From assembly GCA_963576475.1 (NCBI GenBank), contig OY754978.1, positions 3,583,364-3,647,363 of the forward strand: 64,000 bases of DNA. Reading direction: 5' to 3'. Below the pieces are notes generated by a model that was given only the letters and a program-made list of their open reading frames with translations, searched no databases and was not told where the DNA came from. Both the position numbers and the translations under genes were made by a program. The stretch's first letter is position 1, and each line of letters starts with the position of its first letter. The stretch is from Molanna angustata (lineage: Eukaryota > Arthropoda > Insecta > Trichoptera > Molannidae). Below, one piece after another: positions 11,815 through 23,714 of this stretch.

Positions 11815-12801
11815 ATGAAGATGAGGCACAAAAGCTTTGTTCCGGCTGTAGTCACATGGAGGCCGCAGTCTCCGACTATCAGCACACAAAGAAAGACCCT
11901 CGCCGTCAAACCGAACAACTACTTTGGGGAAGATGCTCACATGCCCAAATCCGACTCCGAAGTCGGAACGTGGCCGCTGAAAACGGACAAAAAAAGACGA
12001 TCCAAGAGACCGAGGCCTCTCACCGCCACCTTGGAACGTCCTCGCCTTCTGGACATAGCCTTACTAGGAAAAATTGACATGTCTCTGATGAGAAAGGAAC
12101 TCCTCGCCATATACACCTTGATGCGCGCCCCCATCGTGGTAAAACAACCCATCAGATTTACAAAAAGGTCCAAACCGCTATCGGACATGTCGGACAGTCC
12201 CGAGAACGACGAAAACACTTCACCCCTTTTGATAAAGTCCAAACCCAAATCGAAAAAGGGTTCTAAGAACGACGCCATCCAAGGTATTATGATCGACCTG
12301 TCAAAGCCGAGAAAGAAGGACACTCTGAAAGTTCCGTCGGGTAACAGAGAAAAGTCTCCCTTGAAGCTGGGCCCGACGGTCGGGAGGAATTCAAAAGTCA
12401 GGGCGAGAAGAAAAGTTGACGAAGTCTTCAGCGGGCCCGTGATCAAACCGCTGGCTTTGCCCTGCGACTCTTGCGGAAGGACCTCCCGCCCAGAGAGGCT
12501 GCACACCCACCCGCCTCCGCCGAGCCCCGTGACTCCCATCACGGCAAAGAACATCCAGCTGAAGCCAGGGCAGGTCCGTCCCAGGAGCGACGAAGTTCTG
12601 TTAGTGGTGACGAAGAGCAGAGGGATCGAGAGGAGGAGAAGGAGCCCCGGCAACGGCAGGAAGGCGATAGAAGAGCCTCGAAGCGCCAGGGTTTTGAGGA
12701 CAGAGGAAGAGCACATAGCTGGAGTGCCGCTGCTCTGTTTATACTGCGGTAGAAGATTTGGAACCGCGTCTTTAGCTATACATGAAGGCAAATGTCGAGA
12801 G
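11815..12801 (+). CDS. C2HC zinc-finger protein (ZNF474/ZC2HC1-like), large exon
   Basis: Coding exon of 329 codons in an otherwise AT-rich area, with clearly higher GC. The protein is basic and low-complexity (Lys/Arg/Ser/Pro rich) for residues 1-210. It then carries two zinc-ribbon-like fingers of the ZC2HC type. The first, PCDSCGRTSRPERLHTH (about 216-232), has CxxC and histidines but lacks the last cysteine. The second, C308-x2-C311-x11-H323-x3-C327 (CLYCGRRFGTASLAIHEGKC), is canonical; the GRxFGTxSLxIHExxC form is that of ZNF474. Members are thought to bind zinc; ZNF474 is testis-associated in vertebrates, and function here is unknown. The reading frame runs on to a stop at 12822, but a donor GAG/GTAAGA at 12801-12802 fits better and leaves phase 0. 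A phase-0 continuation exists at 31527. Confidence 0.82.
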
Positions 12802-12829
12802 GTAAGATTACTATGTATTTAATAACAGT

Positions 12830-13010
12830 GTATTTTTACTCTCCACACTATGGAATAGTGGAGAGTCATGATTTCACAATTTTTAAGCGTATTTTTTACA
12901 TCAATTTCTCAACAGGTATCATGTACAGAGTGCACACTGTGAGTTTCTTCATGATGTGTTTGTTTGTATGGCGAACGGCGTACGGCGCGGTATGGCGTAC
13001 GAAATTTTCC
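12830..13010 (+). repeat. Dispersed repeat family D, partial copy
   Basis: Starts with an inverted repeat (actctccacacta / tagtggagagt), then aatttttaagcgtattttt, tttctcaacaggtatcatg and gagtttc, as in the D copies at 22710, 22877, 28715 and 48433. The ORF across it is incidental. Confidence 0.6.
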
Positions 13011-13011
13011 T

Positions 13012-13285
13012 TTTTGTGTCCTCTCTACAGCCCAAACTATAAGTCCTATCGACTTCATATTTACATCATTATGTGTAAAGTGCACAGACCTTTAGTTTTC
13101 CATAGACAACTTTTAATTTCTTCTCGATGATATCATCATTTACGTTGTTTTTTTTTTGTGTCCTCTCTACAGCCCAAACTATAAGTCTGATCGACTTCAT
13201 ATTAACATCATATGTGTAAAGTGCATAGACCTAGAGCTGATTAGTTTTCCATATATATCCGTTAATTTCTTCTGTTATAATTTCA
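13012..13285. repeat. Two-copy tandem repeat of about 143 bp
   Basis: The stretch beginning ttgtgtcctctctacagccc at 13015 recurs at 13157, followed in both by aactataagtcNgatcgact-type sequence, a cttcatatt run and gtgtaaagtgca. Confidence 0.8.
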
Positions 13286-13499
13286 TCTGTCCAAATTTTC
13301 AAAATGCTCTCACGATCTGGAAAATCGAGTTTTTTGTATACTGTTTGAAATTTCGATACAACGAAAATACACTCATCAGAAATGGCTTGTTAAAATTAAA
13401 AAAAAATCTATGGTTTGCCATATCAATGTGAAATAAACTTCATATTGATATTGTATGTGTCTCTATAAGACAAGTGTATTTTTTACTCTCCACTTCTAT

Positions 13500-13615
13500 C
13501 TTCCTCAAGGGATAGGCAGTGAGAACCGAACACCGCATTCTTCTATCTTGACACATACATCGCCTCATTAACATTGATACACTGTCTCATACATGCTCAT
13601 CTTGCTAGTAAGTCA
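13500..13615 (-). mobile_element. RTE family A, short 3' fragment
   Basis: Carries the family-A 3' signature in reverse: gggataggcagtgagaaccg, aacacc, tctatcttgacacatacat. Inserted among pieces of repeat D. Confidence 0.6.
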
Positions 13616-13954
13616 ATTTTAATTAAAATTTCTCAACAGGTATCATGTAGAAAATACATACTATGAGTTTCGTGACAATGAGCATTTACAAATATAGGTA
13701 TCTAATCCAGAATGAGCATTTACAAATATATCTAAATAAAATTAACAATTTACATAACTTAAAAATAAAAAAAGATAATCGCCAACCAAAACATAATTAA
13801 ACGAGTGGGTTGTGGCCAACGATACCAAGTCACTTCACTAAGTATTCAAATTGTGTTTAGAAAAATTTTAGCATTTTCACGAAATGAGTTTGATAAATTC
13901 ACGCACGCACCTTCTAGTTGACAATCTGCAATCAAAAAATAACCTTACAAGTTT

Positions 13955-14463
13955 CATCCATCCATACCATCACGCCGTATCCCTACTTGGAGTAGGCAGA
14001 GAGGACCGAACGCCAGACACCTCTATCTTGACATACATGTTTTGCCTCATTAACATCCATGCATCGCGTCATACAAGCTCTCCTATTATTCTGACTTGGT
14101 ATATTACCATCTTTCAAAATCTCATTTATATGATCATGCCAACTCTTTCTCGGGCGGCCACGACCTCTCATTCCACTCTTTTCAGCCTTGTATACTTTCT
14201 TTGTCAGATGCTCATCGTTCTTTCTCTCCACATGTCCGAACCATCGTAGTGTATTTACTTTCATTCTACTCACAATATCTCTTTCAATCTTGCATTCTCG
14301 TCTGATGTCCACATTCCTTATCCTATCATAGATCGTTCTACCACACATTCGTCTTAGGGACCTCATTTCCACAGTGTTAATTTTACTTTCATGCGTCTTC
14401 TGCCATGTCCATGTCTCACTTGCATACATTAATGTTGGTACGACTATTGCATATTGTTCACCC
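13955..14463 (-). mobile_element. RTE family A, 3' fragment (RT C-terminal tail)
   Basis: Minus-strand 148-codon frame (13983-14429) beginning YASETWTWQKTHESKINTVE and containing MRSLRRMCGRTIYDRIRN, LRWFGHVERKNDEHLTKKVY and GRGRPRKSWHDHI, closing with VCQDRGVWRSVLSAYSK. This is the conserved post-RT region seen in the fuller copy at 52.7-56.3 kb. The 5' part is missing; the frame is intact over what remains. Repeat-D sequence follows at 14475-14530 in reverse orientation. Confidence 0.88.
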
Positions 14464-14530
14464 TATTTACAATTTGCGAATTCATAACTCCCCAATATAT
14501 CTCCTTGGGGTAGTGAGGAGTAAAAATAGA

Positions 14531-15905
14531 CATTAGTTTCACTAAAACATTATACAAATAAAATGCCTTTTTCAAATGAATGTATACTTTGTTATATACT
14601 TACCTACGCATAATTAGTTAGTTATTGTTAATTTGTTTGTTATAGTTTAAAGCTAATAAATAATAATACAGGGTGAAACTCGAAACGTCATCTTTTTGCT
14701 ATACTAATTCAAGATAATCAAAGTATCAGTTGCGTCTCTTAATATCACGGGACCCTCGCACCATTTATTTTGTGGAGGCCCCTTCACATCACGATATAAA
14801 CGAACACATTATAATATGTAGATGTGTTAAAAAGTTTTTTTTAGGCATATTATTTAATAAATCAGACAAATCATGTAGATAGATATAAAAAAAAATACTT
14901 GGTATTTGTTCTATTGAAATTTATTTGATTATTGACGTGTTTCGTGCAAGGCACATCGTCAGAATAATGTAAATTTGTAATATATCTACATAGTACCTAC
15001 ATACAATGGAGTTCTATCAAGAATTGTCGATCGACAAACTAAACTTAGACATAAATCAGATGAATTTCTCAAATAGAAATAAAAAAAATACCAAACCTTT
15101 GTTGACAACGTTGTTCTCGAAATCGGTCGACGGTCGTACTCATAAGCGAATATTATGTAGTACCTACGTGTACTCACCTTTTGAAAAAATAATTAAAAAA
15201 TAAAACACGGCACCATGAACCAAGTGAACTAAGGAGGTGCTTCTGACTGCACTGAGAGTAAAACATAAAATAAATTATTTAAAAATCAGTATTTTATTTG
15301 AAATTTAATCGCCATTGTGCACTATTATTTTATGATTGTGTACAGAAATATTTTTAAAATTGATACATCTAATAAATAAATGCGAGTGTTCCTTGATTAT
15401 ATTTTTTTAATTTTTTTTTCTCTGTTTTGGATCCCCTTGTGTTGCCAGTTACGCCACTAATCGCTTCAATTCTTGTTTGTAACCATTTTGATTTGGTCAT
15501 TGACCAATATCGTAATTGTTAGTCCACATTAGGGTCATAGCGTGATATAAATTAATTTGTGTTGTAAATAAATAGACATATTGAGCACTGGCTCTAAACT
15601 AGGTTCTTATAAATATAGGTACATTATGTCCGCATTATAAATAAACCATACATAGGATAGAACATGTTCAATATTTACCTACGTACTACCAATTACTGTA
15701 TATACTTTTTTCTATCGAAAAAGTGACCCGCTTCTTTTTCTTCTTTGGTTTAAATCTTGGGAGATTGGTTGGCATCTCTTCCTCCTTTTCGCTCGGTCTT
15801 TAGCGACTGTCAATTCTGTGGCGACTGTCTTCAACTCTGTGTATATAGGAGGTCCTTCGTGTCTTCGCACATCTGTTATAGATACTTCCGACGGGAACGC
15901 CCTCT
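14531..15905. other. Gene-free stretch, nothing recognised
   Basis: AT-rich. Short ORFs at 14986-15203 overlap on both strands and lack coding character. A pyrimidine-rich segment with higher GC at 15720-15905 leads into the inverted-repeat-bounded interval that starts at 15906. Confidence 0.4.
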
Positions 15906-17974
15906 CCCAAGTAACAATTTTACTCCTTGAATGCCCTTAAAATTATCGTAGGATAATCCTAAGAGTAAGAGCGTTTTACCACGAAATGCCTCCTGTAGCC
16001 TGGCTAGAGAACCTCCTGTTGTATTAAAAGGCCCACTCTTAATATTCTCTATCAAGACGAAACGCCTTTGGCTTTTTGAGACACATCGCCCTTAGAATAC
16101 CTGTTATGCGCTGGTCCTAGAACCCAACTTAAGCCAATATTAAGGTAATTCTAAGGAAAATCTAAAGCAGTTTTGAATATTTTTGTCGGGCGAAGAGTAA
16201 AATATAAAACCAGTAACATATTTTATCTTACATTATATTTTAATACTTCACAATAACATGGTTCCACAAAAACACAACTCAAGACAAATGTTAAATTAAA
16301 ATGGACTACATTTTACGCGTGAGATAAAATGTGTTTTTTGAGGAATAGAATTCCATTTTTTTAATGGGAAGACAAGTTTATTGTTATTGTTTATCATAAT
16401 ACCTCTGTAAAATTAAAGCGCCTCGAAAATTCTTAATATTTAAAGAAATTTTTAATTAAAATATGTATGTACCTCCCACTATATTGATAATATGTATTAT
16501 TTTTTTATATGCTCTAAACTAAAAATTCAATAAAATGTTTTTTTTGGGTTATTATTACCAGAAATATAAAAAATATAATTCATTATCGTCATTATTATTA
16601 AAATAATCAATAATAAAAATGGCGATAACATTAAAATTACAATCAAGTGTATTAGTATGACAACAAAGACAATTTTAAGAGCGATTACCTGCAGGTAATT
16701 GCTAAATGTATTTTGGGGTACGCAATGCAATTTAAAAGCAAAGTACCCTTACGACACCTTTTTGCCGGTATTTGAAAGCAATGTCGAGGGTATACTACCA
16801 TATAATCTGTGGGGTATTCTAAGAACGTTTTCTCTTCGACAGCTCCGATCGCTCTTACAGACAGATCTTATAGATAATATAAAGGGTCGTTTAAGACCGC
16901 TTTAAAGGTCATTTGTCTTAATACTATTCTGTTGGTTTTGAAATTGCTTTTTTTAAGGGTAAACGACTTTGAGACTATAGTGCTTTAAAAAAAAGGCAAA
17001 TTTGCGTAAGTTTGCTTTATAACATGCATCGTAAAGCATGTTTAAGGTAATTTTTAGAGTGATGTGCTTTATCTATTATATTGAATACATCTCCCACTCC
17101 CCATGTATGCCGTGTCTGTTCCGGTTTAGAATGTGCGCGTATTGCCAGTAAAATAATTTTACCCAATTTTATTTTACGCATTCAAAATATTTCTTCAACA
17201 TAAAAAAATATTTGAAACGAAAAAGTACAAAAATATCGTTTAAAATGTATTTGCAACATCAATTGATAATATTATTGTTCAAAAAAGAATTTTAAACACC
17301 AATAATATTTATCGTTATTAATAAATCTGCGGAATACGTAATTGAATACTGGCAGCATTCTGTACTAACAGGATATGGACCATGGACGGATTCACGGATT
17401 GACATTTGACGTTTGACGTGACGCATTCGTCATATCTAATTATTTGGTGTTATTTTGTTTGTTGCAGGTATTTAGTGGATGCTCCGTGGATGCCTGCTAC
17501 CAAAACACTACAAATCAAGAGATGGATGAGTGAGATATGACAGAAGAGCGAGATCGTAGGCGAACATTGCGAAATGCTAGGCGAAGAGTAGTTGTTAGTA
17601 CTGTCAACATATCCGGAAGAATAGTGCTAATGCTTTTGCATCCTTCGGTGTTCAGATTGCAGACGTGCCTGGTACCGGACCATACTGTTTGAAAAATTAT
17701 AGTCTGTATGTTTATGATGCAGATGAAGTTGTAAGGGTACGTTAGTTAGTGTGTTCTATGGGGTACGTATGAGACACCCTTTAAATGTAAGGTGTCAACA
17801 AAATAGAAGAAGCTCGAGTTGCAATTTTTGGCGGTCCAATGAGAGATATTTTAAACAAACCATCGTCAATCGGTAACAACTATGCAATTTTATTCTAGCT
17901 GCATCTGGGGAGGTCTACAATATAATACATTGTGCTAGCGAGCTGTTCCAACAAATGCATACATAGTTTGTGAA

Positions 17975-18900
17975 TCACTTTGTTTAAAGTACATAAGATA
18001 ATCTATAAAACTGAACGATATGAAAATCTATAAAACTGTTATAGACATTACTGACTGTTAGGACTTACAACTTGATCCTGACATTCAGCTTACTATATAA
18101 CACAATTATTAGAAGTCAATTGGAGCATGAGTCAGTCATCTGGAATCCACAATTTTGACTTACAGACCTTCTAAAAATTATTAACTTCAACATACCAATG
18201 AAATTAAAGGTGGGCTGATTAAGTAACAATTACTTATGTTACTATTCTTATTTATTATACATATTTGTTTAAAAAAATATTATTGTACGTTGCCCATTTT
18301 TTTTTAAATAAAATTCTACGAGGAGATGGTCTTTGTAATGGAACAAGAATGGTTGTAAAAAATATGAGTAAGTATACAGAAAATATTGTATTTAAAGAGA
18401 TTTTAAATTGATTTATAAACATTTTGTACTCTCTCATATGTATGCTTTGACCAACATTTTGACAAATAAGTATGTACATGTTCACTTATGAAATACTTCA
18501 AATTTATTTATTTACATGTACCGAATATGCATTTCATTGTGAAAAAATCTTGAGAAGCATGTCTATATATATTGAAATGTTTTTTTAGCAAGATGATTAA
18601 TTTATATCAATAAATATACACCAATAACTTATTGTTTAGTTGATTTATATGGTGCACATTATACATTGTTTTCCATATATTATATATCCTAAATTACATT
18701 TAAAATCAATCGTAGGGTGTCTATTGGATTAATCATCTAATAGCAATGTAGATCAAATCATGATAGCTTTGTATTGACTGATAGTGACATTATGAAAACA
18801 TTTATATTGAAAAATTACACATTATGTGCTTAAGTAAAATTTGATTTTTTTACAATTTTTCCTTTATATAATAAATTCAATAAACTTACAAAATATTCTA
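17975..18900 (+). repeat. Left copy of a segmental duplication
   Basis: gtttaaagtacataagataa, the LINE words acacaattattagaagtcaattgg, ggtgggctgattaagtaaca and later ttgacaaataagtatgtaca match 19965-21060 in the same order, with a deletion of LINE sequence after cctgacattcag. It is a direct repeat at about 2-kb spacing, with an RTE family A insertion between the two. Confidence 0.7.
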
Positions 18901-19064
18901 GCATGTATAAGGGCATCTTTAAGCGTTGATTTATATGGTGCAGATTATAGGGCAGGTCTATATGACGGTGAACGTTTGTATGGATATTAGTTCGTAGTAT
19001 ATATTATGTATGTAATACAAGTGTTCTACATTATGTTGGGTGTTCCAGGGTTAACTTATATTTA

Positions 19065-19862
19065 CTCATATGTTCAATAGAGAAAAGAGTGAAAGCAGAA
19101 CAGTGTGTCAAATAAAAGTAGAGAATGAATGGCTTGAACAAGTCGACGAGTATGTCACAGTTTGTCAAACAAAAGTAGTGAATGAATGGCTTGAACAAGT
19201 CGACGAGTATGTCTATCAGGGTAGTATGTTCCAACGGAATGGACGGCCTGATAAGGATATTGAAAGAAGAGTTATGGCAGAAAACAGAGTGAATGGAGCG
19301 CTTAGACCAGTTATGAATGATCGCAACATATCAAGAGACGCTAAAGTTGCCATTCATAACGCAATCGTAGTACCAACCTTGAAGTATGCAAGTAAGACCT
19401 GGACATGGCAGAAGTCGCATGAAAGCAGAATAAATGCAGTTGAATTGAGATCGCTTAGAACGATGATGTATGACAGAACGATGTATGACAGAGTTCGGAA
19501 TGAAGATACAAGGAAAGAATATAAGATGAAGAAAGATGTAATTAACAGAATGAAAGTTAACACATTGAGATGGTTTTGCCACTTGGGAAGAATGAACGAA
19601 GAACCCCTGACGAAGAAAATATACAAAGCTGACAGGAACGGAATAAGAGGTCGCGGGCGCCCAAGAAAAGGATGGCACGACCATGTAAACGTTATTTTGA
19701 AATATGGAAATGTAAGAAGCTTGAACAACAGACGAACATGTATAAGACGATGTATGAATGTTGATGAGGCGATGAATGTGTGTCAAGATATAAAAATGTG
19801 GCGTTCGGTTCTCTCTGCCTACCCCGTGAGGGACATGGCGTGATGGTATGTATGTGTGTTCA
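19065..19862 (+). mobile_element. RTE family A, 3' fragment, plus strand
   Basis: Open frame of 257 codons (19070-19843) without a stop: EQVDEYVYQGSMFQRNGR, ALRPVMNDRNISRDAKVAIH, TWTWQKSHESRINAVELRS, GRGRPRKGWHDHVN, then VWRSVLSAYP-like IKMWRSVLSAYPVRD. A 60-bp internal duplication near the start repeats NEWLEQVDEYVT(V/Y). The catalytic RT motifs are missing upstream. Ends in a gatggtatgtatgtg tail. Confidence 0.88.
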
Positions 19863-20044
19863 ATATTGTTTTTATAATATTTTGACAAATAAGTATTTAC
19901 ATTTTTGCCTATGACATTAGGTATTCAAATTAATACAACCAGTACACATTCAAAACCATCCAAGTTTGTTTAAAGTACATAAGATAATAATCTATAAAAC
20001 TGAATGATTAGAAAATCTGTAAAACTGTTAGACATTACTGACTA

Positions 20045-20660
20045 AGGACTTACAACTTTACCTGGATAGACTAACTTCTTATTTTGACTCTAATAAGCTG
20101 TTACTAAATGTAGAAAAATGTCACTCCATTACATTCTCTAGGAAAAAGAGTACAATACAATACACATACAAAATCAATAGGGAGATGATTGATAAGAAAT
20201 CAGACTGTAGAGACTTAGGCATACAACTGGACAGTAAACTTTTATTTGACAAACACCATTATACTGAAAGCTTATAAAATGTTGGGATTCCTGATGAGAG
20301 TATGTAAACCATTCACACAAATAAAAACATTTAGCTTATTGTATAACACAATTGTTAGAAGTCAATTGGAACAAGCGTTAGTCATTTGGAATCCACAATA
20401 TAATACTTATATTAACAGTATAGAATGAATACAATAAATATTTTTGAAAAACATGAAGTACAAATTTGGTAATAACTACAAACATGAATTGCAGACTTTA
20501 CAGACAAGACGAAGGACCTCAGACTTAATGTACCTTTATGACATAAAAAACTTCAAAATTGACTGTACAGACCTTATGAAAATGATTAACTTCAACATAC
20601 CAAATAGACAAACAAGACACACCTTAACGTTCTTTTTGGACTAAAAAAAAACACTAATGC
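20045..20660 (+). mobile_element. CR1/Jockey-like LINE, decayed RT C-terminus
   Basis: Pieces in two frames: TIILKAYKMLGFLMRVCKPF, FSLLYNTIVRSQLEQALVIW then NPQYNTYINSIE, followed after a stop by LQTLQTRRRTSDLMYLYDIK and NIPNRQTRHTLTFF. The order 'RSQLE-ALVIWNP ... RR ... DL-YLYDI' is the usual C-terminal path of these LINEs. Pseudogenised. Confidence 0.75.
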
Positions 20661-21141
20661 CGCTCAGAATTCCCCATTGTACCAATGCCTTACCACATAT
20701 AATAATTTGGAAAAACTCAGTTCCGTGGACATATTATGTATGTCCAGGAGCCACGCTATACAGGAATAATAATTTGTTTTGTTATCAGCAGTGAATACAT
20801 GCAATATGAAATCAAAGGTGGGCTGATTAAGTAACAATTACTTATGTTGCTATTCTTATTATATTTGTTTAAAACAATATTATTGTAGTTGCCCATTTAA
20901 AAAAAAAAATAACGGAACATCAACAACATTTGAGAGTTGAATGCTTATAGCATGCCTATATACATTGAAACATTATACATAATAATATTATGTGCTTAAG
21001 TACAATTTAAATGTTTTTTTAGAAATATGATTCATTTATATTGATAAATATACTCACACTCATAACTTATTGTTTAATTTCTATTATGGTAACATTATTA
21101 AACATTGAACTAATAATATAATAAATTAATGAATATCTTAA

Positions 21142-21387
21142 TTACAAATCACTATTGATAACATTCAATACTTTGTTAGTGCGATGAATGCCTGAATTGG
21201 TTCGATGTGCAGCGGTCATAGGTTGGTGAGAAGCGTTAAAAAAACGATGCTTGGCATAAAACAAATGGCGCGCAGCGCCCAATGAAATGCGCGTAGCGCA
21301 TAAATAAGGGCGCGAAGCGCCTAAAAAAATGGCGCGCAGCGCCAAACCGGGGTTGGGCCGCGAAGCGGCCAGGGGCGGAGCCCCTAG
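21142..21387 (+). mobile_element. Helitron right end with six GC-rich hairpins
   Basis: Six short palindromes in a row: 21267-21279, 21288-21300, 21309-21321, 21331-21343, 21356-21370 and 21372-21384. Most have the form GGCGCGnAGCGCC. The last stem (GGGGCGGAGCCCC) ends in CTAG followed by T, the classic Helitron 3' terminus (hairpin, CTRR, host T). GC content jumps sharply against the AT-rich flanks. The left end (TC after host A) was not identified. Confidence 0.8.
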
Positions 21388-21654
21388 TTACTATTATTAC
21401 TCCTCAAGCGGTTTTATATTACACTTTGAGAGTGAAACAAAGCAACTTGAAAGTGCTTTTACGGGTCATTTGCCTTAATATTATTTTGGTGGCTTAGAAT
21501 TGCTTTTTTTTAAGGTGAACGATTTTGAGACAATTGTGCTTTAAAAAAAGGCAAAATTTTACCGTTTTGCTTTAAAAAGTGCGACATAATGCAATTTTAA
21601 GACAAAATACCGTCTGTCAGGACTGATAGCGTCGAAAATTGTTACTTGGGGCTA

Positions 21655-22705
21655 CCAGTTGTTCAAACAACTATTCCCTCCAATTCGATATGTATAGATC
21701 ATTGTGTTAAAGTATGATTTTTTTAAAAGTGCCAAAGCTCATAGGGTGACCATGGTGTAAAAGAAAAAAAATATTATGGGATTTTTTTTATCATTTCATG
21801 ATATAAAACGGTTGTAACTTGCACATGCATATATCTTCAAAACCTTCAAATCTACATGCGGTTTTAATGGGTCTACATTATTAGGTATTTTCTGCAAATG
21901 TTAATGGGCATCTCCTGGGAAAATAATATTTAAACAAAATATTTATTTGATACTTTTTATTAGGAATATAAAAATAATACATTATGAAGTAATTAATCCT
22001 TATAATAATAAACAGTTTTATATATTTTTACAAAATAATAAATTATATTATACAAAAAATTTACATAATAGTTCATTGAGGCAAACACACATACATAAAT
22101 AATATAGCTATGTAACTAATACAAATAAATAATGGACACTTATTCTATACTAAGACGGCGATAACACATGTTTATAATAATTATTATATATCGATATTAA
22201 ACTAAAAATTAAATACATAAGTTAGAAATAAAAAATCATCAACGAAAACAATTCCTAATTTAGAACACATGGTCACCATAAAAAATCAAACGTGCGCGCA
22301 CTTCGAGAGATAGATACGTACTGTCCATAGTACTGTCGGGTTTGTTGATGTTTGTTGTTAAGGACACCAAATGGTGTAAACCAATCAGCAACCACGATTC
22401 TACTAATACATTTACATGCGTAAATACTATGCATTTTTTTTGTTTATGTATAGAATTGGCACTTTAAAAAAAATCAGACTTTTTTTTTTACACATGCCTT
22501 TTCCAATTTGCACGCCGCGCCACTTCGATACGATGTTTATAACAATTATGTGCCTGGTTTCTTCAATTCTGGTGAGTACCTCATCATTGACCATTGACAA
22601 ATTCTAATCTAACGTCAGAATAAATCAAACTTTGGTCCATTATTATCCTTGACTGGGATTATCATTTATTTCCAAAGGGGGGAAAATATTCTTCATTTAC
22701 TTATT
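21655..22705. other. Gene-free AT-rich stretch, nothing recognised
   Basis: Long A/T-rich runs. No exon, RNA gene or terminal repeat seen. Confidence 0.4.
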
Positions 22706-22711
22706 ACACTT

Positions 22712-22830
22712 TTTACTCCTCACTAACCCAGGAGTGGGGATAGTGAGGAGTTGAATTCGCAATTTTTAAGATTATTTTTTTATTGCAGATTATCAACAAG
22801 TATCATGCTGGATAAGCTGAGTTAGGTTGT
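22712..22830 (+). repeat. Dispersed repeat D, partial copy
   Basis: ttttactcctcactaaccca with its inverted partner atagtgaggagtt, then attcgcaatttttaag and ttattgcagattatcaac-agtatcatgctg, as in the copy 165 bp further on. Confidence 0.7.
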
Positions 22831-22876
22831 AACCACGTTATGACAGTGTATAAAAAATAATGGTTTTGTGCAACAT

Positions 22877-23170
22877 ACTTCACTCCTCACTACCCCAAGG
22901 GGATATAGTAGGGAGTTATGCATTAACAGTTTTTAAAGTTTTATTCTATTGCAGATTATCAACTGGTATCATGCTGAGAATGTTTTCTGAAATTTTCATA
23001 ACAATATATTATGTATGTGTGCTATGTATACGGCGTGTTTATTCTAATTTATCGATTATAGACTAAAGTACTTATTCGATTATTTTGTATATATAATAGG
23101 TACTCGCTTAGACCTCATTAGCCCATTAGATTTTGAAGGATATCCGAAGAGTGCTTCTCAATTATTTTAA
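22877..23170 (+). repeat. Dispersed repeat D, long copy
   Basis: Starts ttcactcctcactacccca, continues gcagattatcaactggtatc, then atgctgagaatg, tacggcgtgtttattctaat and cattagattttgaaggata. Interrupted at 23170 by a LINE fragment; the far end of D (gtgaggagtatagcgttggc) reappears at about 23790. Confidence 0.75.
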
Positions 23171-23712
23171 TACTTACTTACTTTCCGTGTCCAAGATCAT
23201 CAACCTATATTGTGTCCCTCCAGTAATTTGCAGCCATAATAGCATTCTCATTCGCTTGCCACAGATCCTCCTCAGAGCACCCTCCTTCCATAAGTGGGCA
23301 GTTCAGCAGGTGTGACATTCGCATGCCCTATCCTGGTCATCCTCTAGCATTCTTCATTTGTCCAGGTTTACCTTGCACCTTCCTACACCCGTCCTTAGTC
23401 TATTCAGGGATCTCCAGGTTGAATTAAGGTAGTCGGTGACCCGTTGGAAGTACCAGTGTTGGTTCATGGAAGTTTTCACTTCCTAACACTTCCTTCCACA
23501 GCTCAAATCTTCTCTTTTCGCTGGTTGAGGTTAGTGCGATTGTATTCCTGAGAAAACTGTTTCTAGACTTGAGTCTTGAGGGCGGGAGGGTGTGACCATA
23601 TAACGGATGTCGAGAGTCATTCTGCTGTCTCATCTTTTATGTAGTGGTGCAATTCCAGTTAGTAATTGGATTTATTCCTCTGGAGTAGATTTTAGGAATC
23701 CCGTTATTTTAA
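23171..23712 (-). mobile_element. LINE remnant of the I/R1/Jockey type, C-terminal part
   Basis: On the minus strand, broken frames give HTLPPSRLKSRNSFLRNT, then LNSTWRSLNRLRTGVGRCK and an ACECHTC segment followed by LWKEGALRRICGKRM. The 'W-SLNRLRTGV-RCK ... C-C ... DLW-AN' order is that of LINE C-termini with a zinc-knuckle-like region. GC is near 47%, much above the flanks. Several frameshifts. Inserted inside repeat D. Confidence 0.6.
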
Positions 23713-23714
23713 TA

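Larger units (their letters stand above)
15906..21650. mobile_element. Candidate 5.7-kb element bounded by 16-bp inverted repeats
   Basis: CCCAAGTAACAATTTT at 15906-15921 is the exact reverse complement of 21635-21650. A subterminal block next to the right end (21455-21560: tcatttgcctta, aattgcttttttt, aacgattttgagac, gtgctttaaaaaaaggcaa) has a direct, diverged copy at 16895-17005. So the interval may be one large element, or two related ends. A weak ORF starting at 17536 (TEERDRRRTLRNARRRVV) could be a transposase remnant but is unassigned. No equal target duplication is visible (flanks ctct and gcta). The interior holds RTE, CR1-like and Helitron pieces. Confidence 0.4.

Noticed and set aside
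11937..12791. 284-codon minus ORF opposite the zinc-finger exon
   Set aside because: Shadow of the plus-strand coding exon; hydrophobic without domain structure, whereas the plus frame has the C2HC finger and a matched splice donor.
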